Positions 9,159 to 17,723 of a stretch of 53,549 nucleotides of DNA are shown piece after piece. Source of the DNA: Enterococcus aquimarinus (GTDB lineage Bacteria; Bacillota; Bacilli; Lactobacillales; Enterococcaceae). The notes beneath the pieces were generated by a model that was given only the letters and a program-made list of their open reading frames with translations, made no database searches and was not told the DNA's origin. The DNA is taken from assembly GCF_001885765.1 (NCBI RefSeq), contig NZ_JXKD01000014.1, positions 1 to 53,549 on the forward strand, written 5' to 3'. The position numbers and the translations under genes were made by a program. Positions within the stretch are counted from its first letter, which is position 1. Every line of letters starts with the position of its first letter.

Positions 9159-10073
9159 ATGTGTGCGCAACAAATTTACGATGATGAGAGTATGCCTAAA
9201 TCACAGGCAACAACTACGGGTATGAAAATCATTAAAGGTGATTACTCGAATATTCTTGCAAGACAAGAAATAGAAGATATCATTTATACAAAGAAAAACA
9301 ATAAAGATTTAAGAATTCGAATGGTCTATCCACAGTCAAATCAAGCTGTTACCAAATGGCCAATGGTCGTTCATGTACAAGGATCCGCGTGGTTTCAACA
9401 AAATTTAAGTGAACACCTATTGGATTTCAAAAAAATTGTGACCTCAGGATTTATTTTGGCAGTTGTTGAATATTTGCCATTACCTGAAGCTATTTTTCCG
9501 AGTCAAATTGAAGATTTAAAAACTGCCGTGCACTTTCTTTCAAAAAATAGTCAAAAGTATCACATTGATTTAAATAACATTTTTCTTTCAGGAGATTCGA
9601 GTGGTGGCCATACAGCATTGATGAGTTGGGCCACTTGGAACCAGCCTTTTTTTGAGCAGTCTTCAGAAAAATTGCCTCCGATTCGTGGATGCATTAATCA
9701 TTACGGTGTAGTCGATTTAAGAACCACGCCTAACGGTGCCTCGGCTTTTGATCATGCGTCCATTAACAGTGTCGAGGCGCAATTTCTTGGCGGTAAGCGT
9801 CCCCTTGATTTCCCCGAGTTGGCCGAACAATCAGCGGTCGTCTCTTATATCAATCAAGAATGGGAATATGCCCCTTTATTAATTCTTCATGGGAATAAAG
9901 ATCGTGTCGTCCCTTTTGAACAGAGTATTCAATTGTTTGAAGCGTGCAAAAAACATGATTTAGAAGCTCAATTTTATTGTGTGGATGAGGCAGATCATGG
10001 AGGACCACTTTTTTATAGTGAAGCGGTAATTGATACAATTATCGACTTTTTAAAGTGTCATATAATAGAATAA
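9159..10073 (+). CDS. cytoplasmic alpha/beta-hydrolase esterase (BD-FAE-like; xylan side-chain esterase?)
   Basis: A 304-residue alpha/beta-hydrolase. The predicted triad is Ser147 in 'SGDSSGGH', Asp248 in 'GNKDRVVP' and His280 in 'EADHGG'. The oxyanion-type motif is 'HVQGSAW', a variant of HGGG seen in esterases annotated as feruloyl- or acetyl-ester hydrolases. There is no signal peptide, so it acts inside the cell. It has its own promoter with a cre site and is convergent with the AraC regulator gene. The adjacent xylo-oligosaccharide operon suggests it removes acetyl or feruloyl groups from imported fragments. Peptidase or lipase activity is less likely but not excluded. Confidence 0.8.
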   Translation: MCAQQIYDDESMPKSQATTTGMKIIKGDYSNILARQEIEDIIYTKKNNKDLRIRMVYPQSNQAVTKWPMVVHVQGSAWFQQNLSEHLLDFKKIVTSGFILAVVEYLPLPEAIFPSQIEDLKTAVHFLSKNSQKYHIDLNNIFLSGDSSGGHTALMSWATWNQPFFEQSSEKLPPIRGCINHYGVVDLRTTPNGASAFDHASINSVEAQFLGGKRPLDFPELAEQSAVVSYINQEWEYAPLLILHGNKDRVVPFEQSIQLFEACKKHDLEAQFYCVDEADHGGPLFYSEAVIDTIIDFLKCHIIE

Positions 10074-10104
10074 TAAAAATCACTTAAAATAACAGATTAT
10101 TACT

Positions 10105-10138
10105 ATAGGTTGCGTTGGAAATAAATGCAGCCTATTTT
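10105..10138 (+). terminator. hairpin terminator after the esterase gene
   Basis: A 12-bp stem with two G-U pairs (ataggttgcgtt / aatgcagcctat) and a 7-base loop, followed by TTTT. It lies between two convergent genes and could serve both. Confidence 0.65.
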
Positions 10139-10205
10139 GTGATGCCAAAAAATAATTATATTCTCGTCCTATTAAAGTCATACTATTTCTTATTTATCGT
10201 ATCTA

Positions 10206-11015
10206 TTAATTTCCGTACCAGATGATTTTCGATGGCACAAACGAAATGTCTCGTGTAATACGATATTCTTTGGGAGTCATTTTAATAAATGCTTGGAAGT
10301 TTCGATTAAATGTTCGGACGTTTTGAAAACCAACCTCTGTAGCAATACTCGTAATCGATAAAGAAGAATTTAATAATAAATAACAAGCATGATTCACGCG
10401 ATGATGATTAAGTAATTTTGGAAAAGTCGTTCCTAAATATTTTGCAATAAACTTAGAAATATAAATATTACTATATCCTAATGATTGACTAAGATTATCC
10501 AACGTAATATTTTCTTTGAAGTTCATTTCGATATAAATTAGAAGTTGGGCAAGTAATCCTTCAGTTCCTTTATCTGGAACTAAACGAGTCTCTTGGTCAA
10601 AGTGATGGATAATCAAGTATAGAGCTGCTTTTCTAAAAAATAAGGAATCCGTATCAAATAGAGGAAAATATAATTGTTCGATTAAGGCTGCATCTAACGT
10701 GATGACGGGAAAATCAAATGAGCATTTTTCTGTTTTCGAATAGAAGTCACTCACATACTCCGGTGAGAAAATTAAAATATCTAGTTCTGAATAGTCAGGC
10801 GTTTGAATCCAGTGTAATTGGTATGGCAGAACTAATAAAAGATCATTTTTTTTGAGTGTATACATCGTATCATTTACAGTAATCTGGACCTCTCCTGCTC
10901 GACAAATCAATAGTTCGAAACTGCGATGTAAATGCTCATCATATGTTAGTGACTCTGGATGATATTGTTCAAAAGAGAGTCGTTCTCCGAAATGATAATC
11001 TTCTAATTTAATCAT
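10206..11015 (-). CDS. AraC-family transcriptional regulator of the xylan region
   Basis: A 269-residue regulator. The N-terminal half is a cupin-type sensor ('ESLTYDEHLHRSFELLICRAGEVQITVND', then 'LLLVLPYQLHWIQTP'). The C-terminal 100 residues are two helix-turn-helix motifs ('NLSQSLGYSNIYISKFIAKYL' and 'ITSIATEVGFQNVRTFNRNF') ending in the family tail 'TPKEYRITR'. The start has RBS 'agaggtg' 5 bases upstream. It is transcribed divergently from the lipoprotein-permease-glycosidase operon beginning at 11271, so it probably activates that operon in response to xylose or a xylo-oligosaccharide. Confidence 0.88.
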   Translation of the reverse strand: MIKLEDYHFGERLSFEQYHPESLTYDEHLHRSFELLICRAGEVQITVNDTMYTLKKNDLLLVLPYQLHWIQTPDYSELDILIFSPEYVSDFYSKTEKCSFDFPVITLDAALIEQLYFPLFDTDSLFFRKAALYLIIHHFDQETRLVPDKGTEGLLAQLLIYIEMNFKENITLDNLSQSLGYSNIYISKFIAKYLGTTFPKLLNHHRVNHACYLLLNSSLSITSIATEVGFQNVRTFNRNFQAFIKMTPKEYRITRDISFVPSKIIWYGN

Positions 11016-11218
11016 TTTTTCACCTCTGAAATATATTATTGTCTACAACTATATAGTTAGTGTCTTGTTTTTGCAAGCGCTTTAGTTATAAAATGTAATC
11101 ACAAATCGAATACAGCTATACGCAACAAAGAGTATTGTTACGGGTATGTTGCATTAAAATTAGGAGTCAAAGGGGATGGAAATATTGCTATAGTCATATT
11201 ATTAGCTGGAACACGCTA

Positions 11219-11232
11219 GGAAAACGTTCTAA
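11219..11232 (+). promoter_or_regulatory. probable cre site upstream of the xylo-oligosaccharide operon
   Basis: ggaaaacgttctaa fits 12 of 14 positions of the CcpA cre consensus. It lies 38 bp before the lipoprotein start, in the 255-bp gap between the divergent AraC gene and the operon. A weaker second candidate (tgcaagcgctttag, 11 of 14) is near 11072-11085. Together they suggest carbon catabolite repression on top of AraC control. Confidence 0.55.
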
Positions 11233-11270
11233 GAATTGGTAAAAACTATTTTAGAAATGGAGAGAAAAAA

Positions 11271-12980
11271 ATGAAAAAACTTTTAAAATCTGTACTCGTT
11301 TCTGCTGCTATGTTAACTGTCTTTGCCGGATGTTCTTCTGGAGGAGGGAGTGCCTCTAGTGAAAATGGCGGGCAACAGAAAGAAGAAGATGGTATTAAAG
11401 TTTATTCGGGATTTTTTGCTGTACCAGGTGAAGAAGTCCCCGATTCATCCAGATTATATCAAGCGTTAGCAAAAGAATCAGGTGCAAAAGTTAAAGTTAC
11501 ATGGCTAACAGGGCAAACAGCAAAAGAACGGATTGGCGTAATGATTTCAGGAGGAGATTATCCTGATTTAGTGGATGCTTCCGATGGTCGCTCCGCAATG
11601 ATTGATGCAGGTGCGTATATTCCTTTAGAGGATTATATTTTAGAAACCGATGACTATCCGAATTTGAGAGCGCTTTATTCAGATGTTGATTGGGAAAAAA
11701 TTAAATCGGCTAATGATGGCCACGTTTATACCATTCCACAATTTAGTTCAACTAAAGGAGAGGATATGGATCCAAATTACGGCGGAGAAGCTTTTTGGAT
11801 TCAAAAACGCGTGTTAGAGTGGGCTGATTGGCCAGTTCTAACGACAGTTGAAGAGTATTTTGATTTGATTGGCGCATACTTAGAAGCAAATCCAGAAACG
11901 GATGGACAAAAGAATATTGGGTTTGAAACATTGTCGGATGACTGGCGGTATTTTGCTTTAGAAAATCCACCGCAATTCTTAGCAGGCTATCCGAATGATG
12001 GTGCAGCGATTGTCGATCCAGATACGTTGGAGGCAAAAGTATACGATTTAATTCCAGAAGCTGAAGAATATTTCCAAATCCTAAGTGAGCAATATGACAA
12101 AGGCGTGATTGATCCTGAAACATTTACATTAAAATATGATCAATATATCGCTAAATTATCATCTGGTCGTGTATTAGGAATGATCGATCAAGGATGGAAT
12201 TTCAACACTGCAAGAGATTCATTAATTGCACAAGAGAAATATGATTTGACATATGTTCCATGGGGCCTTGTATTAGATAGTGGAGTGACACCGCAATATC
12301 GTGAGGTTAATACATTAAATACCAATGGTGGTGTTGGGATTACAACAAGTGCGAAAGACGTTGAAGGTATTTTATCTTTCCTTGACTATTTAGTGAGTGA
12401 AGAAGGAACAATTCTTCATAACTGGGGTGAACTAGGAGTCGACTACGAAATTGATGACTCAGGAAAATTCTATCGAACAGAAGAACAACGTGCAACTTGG
12501 AAAGACCAAGATTATTATAAAGCGAATAGAACACCGTATAGTTATTTACCAAACTTCAAAGGAATGTTACCAGACGGCATTAACGCTGTAAATCCAAGTC
12601 AGCAACCGGAAGAATATCTTGCTACTTTAGAGGACTATGATAAAGAAGTGTTAGCAGCTTACGGACACGAAAAGTGGACAGACTTTGTTGCCGCACAAGA
12701 TCCATTAACACCATGGTTCCCAATTTATACAGAACGCTCCAATTGGACAGCTAAGGATGAAGCTGGAATTGCTAGCCAAAATATGCAAGAAGTTAAGATG
12801 CAATGGTTACCAAAAGTTATTAGTGGTGGTGCAGAGAACTTCGCAGAAAATTGGAAAGCGTATACAAGTGATTATGAAAAACGTATCAACTATAAGGCTT
12901 ATGAAGAAGCGTTAACAACCGAAGTCAAAAGACGTGTAGAAAACGATAAAGAAATCCGTGAACGATTAGGCGCAGAATAA
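11271..12980 (+). CDS. oligosaccharide-binding lipoprotein (LplA/YtcQ type), probably xylo-oligosaccharide
   Basis: A 569-residue secreted solute-binding protein of ABC family 1, large LplA/YtcQ type. The signal peptide ends in lipobox 'TVFAGC' with the lipidated Cys at residue 21, followed by a flexible SSGGGSASSENGG linker. RBS 'ggagag' lies 8 bases upstream. The next genes are two permeases of the LplB/LplC (CUT1) kind, a YesL-like protein and four glycosidases for xylan fragments. Decorated xylo-oligosaccharides or aldouronates are therefore the likely ligands, by context. No ATP-binding protein is encoded nearby, so a shared MsmX-type ATPase elsewhere is expected. Confidence 0.9.
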   Translation: MKKLLKSVLVSAAMLTVFAGCSSGGGSASSENGGQQKEEDGIKVYSGFFAVPGEEVPDSSRLYQALAKESGAKVKVTWLTGQTAKERIGVMISGGDYPDLVDASDGRSAMIDAGAYIPLEDYILETDDYPNLRALYSDVDWEKIKSANDGHVYTIPQFSSTKGEDMDPNYGGEAFWIQKRVLEWADWPVLTTVEEYFDLIGAYLEANPETDGQKNIGFETLSDDWRYFALENPPQFLAGYPNDGAAIVDPDTLEAKVYDLIPEAEEYFQILSEQYDKGVIDPETFTLKYDQYIAKLSSGRVLGMIDQGWNFNTARDSLIAQEKYDLTYVPWGLVLDSGVTPQYREVNTLNTNGGVGITTSAKDVEGILSFLDYLVSEEGTILHNWGELGVDYEIDDSGKFYRTEEQRATWKDQDYYKANRTPYSYLPNFKGMLPDGINAVNPSQQPEEYLATLEDYDKEVLAAYGHEKWTDFVAAQDPLTPWFPIYTERSNWTAKDEAGIASQNMQEVKMQWLPKVISGGAENFAENWKAYTSDYEKRINYKAYEEALTTEVKRRVENDKEIRERLGAE

Positions 12981-12991
12981 TAATTCATTTG

Positions 12992-13023
12992 CTTCTTGTA
13001 GGGGAGTTCTCCTCTACAAGAAG
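12992..13023 (+). terminator. intra-operon hairpin between binding protein and permease genes
   Basis: A 14-bp stem with one G-U pair (cttcttgtagggga / tcctctacaagaag) and the tetraloop gttc. No T-tract follows, so full termination is unlikely. It more probably protects the 3' end of the binding-protein mRNA or lets only part of the transcripts continue, which gives more binding protein than permease. Confidence 0.6.
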
Positions 13024-13050
13024 TAAAATAGATAGGGGTGGATATTCGAT

Positions 13051-14016
13051 ATGGAAGCAAAGCAAGACAAAATAGAGAGTACGGGTTTAAAAGTGAAAGC
13101 CAATAGAAAAAATTTTAGTAAACGATTATGGAAACAACGAGAATTAATTTTATTATCGATACCTTTTGTCATCTATATTCTAGTTTTTAACTACGCACCT
13201 TTAGCAGGTTGGATAATAGCTTTTCAAAACTATCGACCAGGATTTAGTTTTTTTGAACAAGAGTGGGTCGGATTAGCCAATTTTCGATTACTATTTGCGG
13301 ATCCTGCTTTTCTGAGAGTCATTCGAAATACCTTAGCTATGGGGATTATCAACCTATCGTTAGGCTTCTTTTTTTCTATCGGGTTTGCGGTCTTACTTAA
13401 TGAGGTACGCAGTAGACACGTAAAAAAAGTCGTACAAACCGTTTCCTATTTACCACATTTTCTCTCTTGGATTATTGTAACAGGGATTGTCTTAGATGTA
13501 TTATCACCAGAAACTGGCATTATTAATCAGCTACTAATGAGTTTTAACTTAATTGATCGTCCGATTAACTTTCTCTCTGATCCGAAATATTTTTGGTGGA
13601 TTGTTGGATTCTCAAATGTTTGGAAAAGTACTGGATGGGGAAGTATTATTTATCTTTCTGCCATGGCTGCGATTAACGATGAATTATACGAAGCTGCTGA
13701 AATGGATGGGGCGAATCGATTACGAAAAATTTGGCATATTACGCTACCAGGAATTAAACCAACCATTTTTATTTTATTGTTAATCAATATTGGTGGTGTT
13801 TTAAATGCTGGATTTGAAGTTCAGTATCTATTAGGTAATGGTTTAGTACAAGAAGTTTCCCAGACAATTGATATTTTTGTATTAAAATATGGAATTAGTT
13901 TAAATAACTATTCTTTTGCTACTGCAGCAGGGATTTTTAACAGTTTTGTTTCGATTATTTTAATTACGTCAGGGAATAAATTCGCTAAGCTTGCTGGTGA
14001 AGAAAGTCTATTTTAG
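13051..14016 (+). CDS. ABC transporter permease, LplB-type (CUT1)
   Basis: A 321-residue permease. It has a basic cytoplasmic N-terminus of about 45 residues, then about six membrane segments beginning 'LILLSIPFVIYILVFNYAPLAGW', a typical LplB/YteP feature. The ATPase-contact EAA loop reads 'YEAAEMDGANRLRKIWHITLPGIKP'. RBS 'aggggtgg' is 7 bases upstream. It pairs with the next gene to import the oligosaccharide captured by the lipoprotein. Confidence 0.92.
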   Translation: MEAKQDKIESTGLKVKANRKNFSKRLWKQRELILLSIPFVIYILVFNYAPLAGWIIAFQNYRPGFSFFEQEWVGLANFRLLFADPAFLRVIRNTLAMGIINLSLGFFFSIGFAVLLNEVRSRHVKKVVQTVSYLPHFLSWIIVTGIVLDVLSPETGIINQLLMSFNLIDRPINFLSDPKYFWWIVGFSNVWKSTGWGSIIYLSAMAAINDELYEAAEMDGANRLRKIWHITLPGIKPTIFILLLINIGGVLNAGFEVQYLLGNGLVQEVSQTIDIFVLKYGISLNNYSFATAAGIFNSFVSIILITSGNKFAKLAGEESLF

Positions 14017-14026
14017 GAGTGAGAAA

Positions 14027-14911
14027 ATGAAAAACAAAGACGCTATATCAGATAAAGTGTTTGATATTTTCAAATGGACATTTTTAATACTATTTTTTGT
14101 TGCAACGCTATATCCAATTTTAAACACACTAGCAGTCTCATTTAACGACGGCTTAGATTCATTAAAAGGCGGCATCCACTTAATACCAAGGAAGTTCACC
14201 TTAGATAACTATTCTAGTGTTTTATCAAAAGAATCCTTAAGACAAGGTGCGTTTATTACCGTTTCCCGTACGGTAATTGGTACGATCAGTCAATTATATG
14301 TAACGGCTTTGTTAGCTTATGTATTGAGTCGGAAAGAATTTATTTTTAAAACACCCGTTACTTTGTTATTTATCTTTACGATGTATTTAAATCCAGGTCT
14401 AATTCCGGGATATCTTTGGATGAGAAGACTTGGTTTTATTAATACTTTTTGGGTTTACGTTATCCCGGGGATGTTAAGTGCGTTTAACATGTTAGTGATT
14501 CGGACTTACATGAATGGCCTGCCAGATAGTTTAAGTGAATCTGCTCAAATTGATGGAGCAGGATATTTTAAAATCTTTTATAAAATTATTTTACCATTAT
14601 GTAAACCAGTGCTTGCAACAGTTGCATTGTTTATCGCAGTAGGGCACTGGAATTCTTGGTTTGATGCGATGTTATATAACGGATTTAATGAACGGTTGAC
14701 GACGTTACAATATGAACTGATGAAATTACTTTCATCTGTAACGAACCAAGGTGCAAGTGTAGAAGATATGAAAAACTCCGGTGGGATGGTGACCCCTACA
14801 TCGATTCGAGCAGCAACGACAATCGTTACGGCCTTACCGATCGTTTGTTTATATCCATTCTTACAAAAATACTTCATTTCTGGTTTAACGATTGGTGGAG
14901 TGAAAGAATAA
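14027..14911 (+). CDS. ABC transporter permease, LplC/YtcP-type (CUT1)
   Basis: A 294-residue permease, second half of the sugar channel, with about six membrane segments and EAA loop 'SESAQIDGAGYFKIFYKIILPLCKP'. The C-terminus 'YPFLQKYFISGLTIGGVKE' is the normal end of this family. The ATG at 14027 is preferred because 'aggag' precedes it by 8 bases, although an in-frame start exists at 13991. The gene follows the first permease by 10 bp. Confidence 0.93.
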   Translation: MKNKDAISDKVFDIFKWTFLILFFVATLYPILNTLAVSFNDGLDSLKGGIHLIPRKFTLDNYSSVLSKESLRQGAFITVSRTVIGTISQLYVTALLAYVLSRKEFIFKTPVTLLFIFTMYLNPGLIPGYLWMRRLGFINTFWVYVIPGMLSAFNMLVIRTYMNGLPDSLSESAQIDGAGYFKIFYKIILPLCKPVLATVALFIAVGHWNSWFDAMLYNGFNERLTTLQYELMKLLSSVTNQGASVEDMKNSGGMVTPTSIRAATTIVTALPIVCLYPFLQKYFISGLTIGGVKE

Positions 14912-14951
14912 AGAAAATCAAAATTTAACTGATAGAAAGAGGTTGTCAAAA

Positions 14952-15569
14952 TTGTTTCATTCAAAAGGTGGTCAAGAATTAATCCAAAAGATGAATAAGC
15001 TCGCCAATTACTTAATTATCAGTTTATTGTGGAGTGTTTGTTCACTACCTATCATTACGATAGGAGCAGCAACCAGTGCGATGTATCTTACCCTTCATAA
15101 GTGCGTAGAAGGCGAAAAGGATTATATTTTGCAGACATATTTTCAGGCATTTAAAAATACATTTGTTTACAGTACGATTATATGGACTAGTTATTTAGTG
15201 GTTTTATTTATCTTTATGATCAATCAAGGACTACTAGAAACGGGATTAGCCCATTCACCAATGAATCAATTTTCTCAAATCTTTCTAATGATTATTTGTA
15301 TCTGTGCTTTACCTTTTCTCATCACTACCGTTGGCTATGTAAGCCGATTTACTGATGGATTCAGACAAGCGATTTCGCATAGTTTTATTTTTAGTATTAT
15401 CCATATCAAATCGATGATGACAATTTTGTTTATCTTATTATGTACGATTGCTTTAATATGGTTAGTTCCATTGTTAACGGTTATTTTACCTGCTTTTAGT
15501 ATGTATAAGATCTATCAAAAACTTGAAATAATATACACCCAATATATTCCGGATGGTCTCGGAGAATAG
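14952..15569 (+). CDS. YesL-like membrane protein (DUF624)
   Basis: About 205 residues with four or five membrane helices. The N-terminal 'GGQELIQKMNKLANYLIISLLWSVCSLPIITIGAATSAMY' is the signature of the DUF624/YesL family. These small membrane proteins recur in LplABC-type oligosaccharide loci such as pectin and xylan regions of bacilli. Their role is unknown; assisting the transporter is a guess from context. The start is most likely TTG at 14952, since 'agagg' lies 9 bases upstream; a TTG at 14943 would overlap the ribosome binding site. Confidence 0.85.
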   Translation: MFHSKGGQELIQKMNKLANYLIISLLWSVCSLPIITIGAATSAMYLTLHKCVEGEKDYILQTYFQAFKNTFVYSTIIWTSYLVVLFIFMINQGLLETGLAHSPMNQFSQIFLMIICICALPFLITTVGYVSRFTDGFRQAISHSFIFSIIHIKSMMTILFILLCTIALIWLVPLLTVILPAFSMYKIYQKLEIIYTQYIPDGLGE

Positions 15570-15572
15570 TAA

Positions 15573-17723
15573 ATGAAAGAAGGCGGTAATGACGTGATAT
15601 CACATGAAATGGCTCGTGAAAAGGCAATTGAAATTGTTAACAACATGACTTTAGAAGAAAAAATCGATCAAATTAATTTTAGGTCACCGGAAATTGAACG
15701 ATTAAATATTAGTGACTATAATTATTGGAATGAAGGATTACATGGAGTAGCGCGAGCAGGCGTTGCAACTGTCTTCCCACAAGCGATTGGACTAGCTGCG
15801 ATGTTTGATGAAGCGTTGATGGAACAAGTAGCTAGTGTTATCGCAACTGAAGGAAGAGCAAAATACAATCAATACCATAAAGAAAGTGATAATGATATTT
15901 ATAAAGGACTGACATATTGGTCGCCAAATATTAATATTTTTAGAGATCCTCGTTGGGGCAGAGGGCAGGAAACCTATGGAGAAGATCCCTTCTTAACTGC
16001 ACGTTTAGGTGTAGCTTTTATTAAAGGACTTCAAGGGTCAGGTCCCTATTTGAAACTGGCTGCATGTGCGAAACATTTTGCGGTCCATAGTGGTCCGGAA
16101 GCGGATCGTCATTCGTTTGATGCAAAAGTGGACAAAAAAGATCTTTATGAAACGTATTTGCCTGCTTTTGAATCGGCAGTGAAAGAGGCTGATGTGGAAT
16201 CATTCATGGGAGCCTATAATGCCGTAAATGGTGTTCCTTGTTGTGTTGATCCATTTCTTATTCAAGATGTTTTACGAGGAGAATGGGGATTTAAAGGTCA
16301 TGTCGTATCCGATTTTGGTGCGCTAGAAGATGTTGATCAAAATCACCGTTATACAAACTCGCCAGAAGAGACGATGGCGCTAGCAATGAAAATCGGTTGT
16401 AATCTATGTGCAGGGAATATTTCACATCATCTTAGAGCTGCTTTAGAACAAGGGCTTGTCACAGAAGAAGAGATTACCTCTTCTGTTATCGAACTCTATA
16501 CTACCCGAGTAAGATTAGGGATGTTTGATGAGGCGAACGAATTTAATGCTATTCCTTATGAAGTGAATGATTGTGAAGAGCACCGAGAATTTTCCTTAGA
16601 TATCGCAAAAAAATCAATGGTATTGCTAAAAAATGATCATTTCTTACCATTAGAAAAAGAGAAAATTTCTAGTATTGCTGTAATTGGTCCGAATGCGTAT
16701 AGTATCGAAGCGTTGCAAGGAAACTATTTTGGAACGGCTTCTAGAAATTATACCTTTTTAGAAGGTATTCAAAATGAAGTTCAAGAGAGTGCCCGCGTAT
16801 ATTATGCGTTAGGTTCTCATCTATTTAGCGAGCACGCAGAATCGTCATTATCAAGAAAAAACGAGCGAGAATCTGAGGCGGTGATTGCAGCTAAACATGC
16901 GGATCTTTCGATTCTATGTCTAGGTTTAGATCCAACAATCGAAGGAGAGCAAGGTGACTCAGGAAATGTATATGGTTCCGGTGATAAAGAAACGCTCTTC
17001 TTACCGAGTGTCCAAGAAAGACTTTTACGAAAAATTTTGGATATAGGGAAACCGGTAGTTGTTTTGATTTCTGCTGGATCCGCAATAAGTTTGAATGGAT
17101 TAGAGAATCATCCGCAATTAAAAGCGATTCTTCACACCTGGTATCCAGGAAGTCAAGGAGGAACTGCTGTGGCTGATATTCTTTTTGGCAAGACGAGTCC
17201 AAGCGGCAAATTACCCGTAACGTTTTACCATAATACGGATCACTTACCTGACTTTAGTGATTATTCAATGAAAAAACGAACCTATCGTTACTTAGAAGAA
17301 GAGGCCTTATATCCGTTTGGCTACGGATTAACCTATTCGAATGTTAAATTAGCAAACTTAGAGGTTGAAGAAGAAAATCAGCAAATGATTGTTTCTTGTC
17401 AAATTCATAATAACGGTCACTATCCAATTGAAGAAGTCATTCAAGTCTATGCAAAAACGAATTCACCTTATGAAGTATTAAACGAAAAATTAGTTGGGTT
17501 TGAAAGAGTAGCATTAAACGCAGATGAAACAAAGAGCGTTCAAATTTCGATTCCAATGAAACAACTCGAGATTGTAACGAATGATGGAGAGAAAAAATTA
17601 GATGGTGATCACGTCATAATGAAAGTAAATATTGTCTCACCTAGTGAAAAAGGTGAAGCGTTGACAGGTGTACAGACTTTAAATAAAAAAGTGAATTTTA
17701 AATACGTGCAAAAGGAGTTCTAA
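15573..17723 (+). CDS. GH3 beta-xylosidase (cytoplasmic)
   Basis: A 716-residue family 3 glycoside hydrolase. The TIM-barrel domain shows 'WNEGLHGVARAG', 'FRDPRWGRGQETYGEDP', 'KLAACAKHFAVHS' and the nucleophile Asp247 in 'GHVVSDFGAL'. A GH3 C-terminal domain follows ('SMVLLKNDHFLPL', 'HTWYPGSQGG', 'SGKLPVTFY'), then a fibronectin III-like domain from about residue 595. The 'WNEGLHGVARAG' and 'RWGRGQETYGEDP' variants are those of beta-xylosidases and alpha-arabinofuranosidases. There is no signal peptide. The start at 15573 or a GTG at 15594 (with 'gaaggcgg' before it) are both plausible. Its stop is directly followed by the ATG of the GH8 gene. Likely role: release of xylose from imported oligosaccharides. 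Confidence 0.92.
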   Translation: MKEGGNDVISHEMAREKAIEIVNNMTLEEKIDQINFRSPEIERLNISDYNYWNEGLHGVARAGVATVFPQAIGLAAMFDEALMEQVASVIATEGRAKYNQYHKESDNDIYKGLTYWSPNINIFRDPRWGRGQETYGEDPFLTARLGVAFIKGLQGSGPYLKLAACAKHFAVHSGPEADRHSFDAKVDKKDLYETYLPAFESAVKEADVESFMGAYNAVNGVPCCVDPFLIQDVLRGEWGFKGHVVSDFGALEDVDQNHRYTNSPEETMALAMKIGCNLCAGNISHHLRAALEQGLVTEEEITSSVIELYTTRVRLGMFDEANEFNAIPYEVNDCEEHREFSLDIAKKSMVLLKNDHFLPLEKEKISSIAVIGPNAYSIEALQGNYFGTASRNYTFLEGIQNEVQESARVYYALGSHLFSEHAESSLSRKNERESEAVIAAKHADLSILCLGLDPTIEGEQGDSGNVYGSGDKETLFLPSVQERLLRKILDIGKPVVVLISAGSAISLNGLENHPQLKAILHTWYPGSQGGTAVADILFGKTSPSGKLPVTFYHNTDHLPDFSDYSMKKRTYRYLEEEALYPFGYGLTYSNVKLANLEVEEENQQMIVSCQIHNNGHYPIEEVIQVYAKTNSPYEVLNEKLVGFERVALNADETKSVQISIPMKQLEIVTNDGEKKLDGDHVIMKVNIVSPSEKGEALTGVQTLNKKVNFKYVQKEF

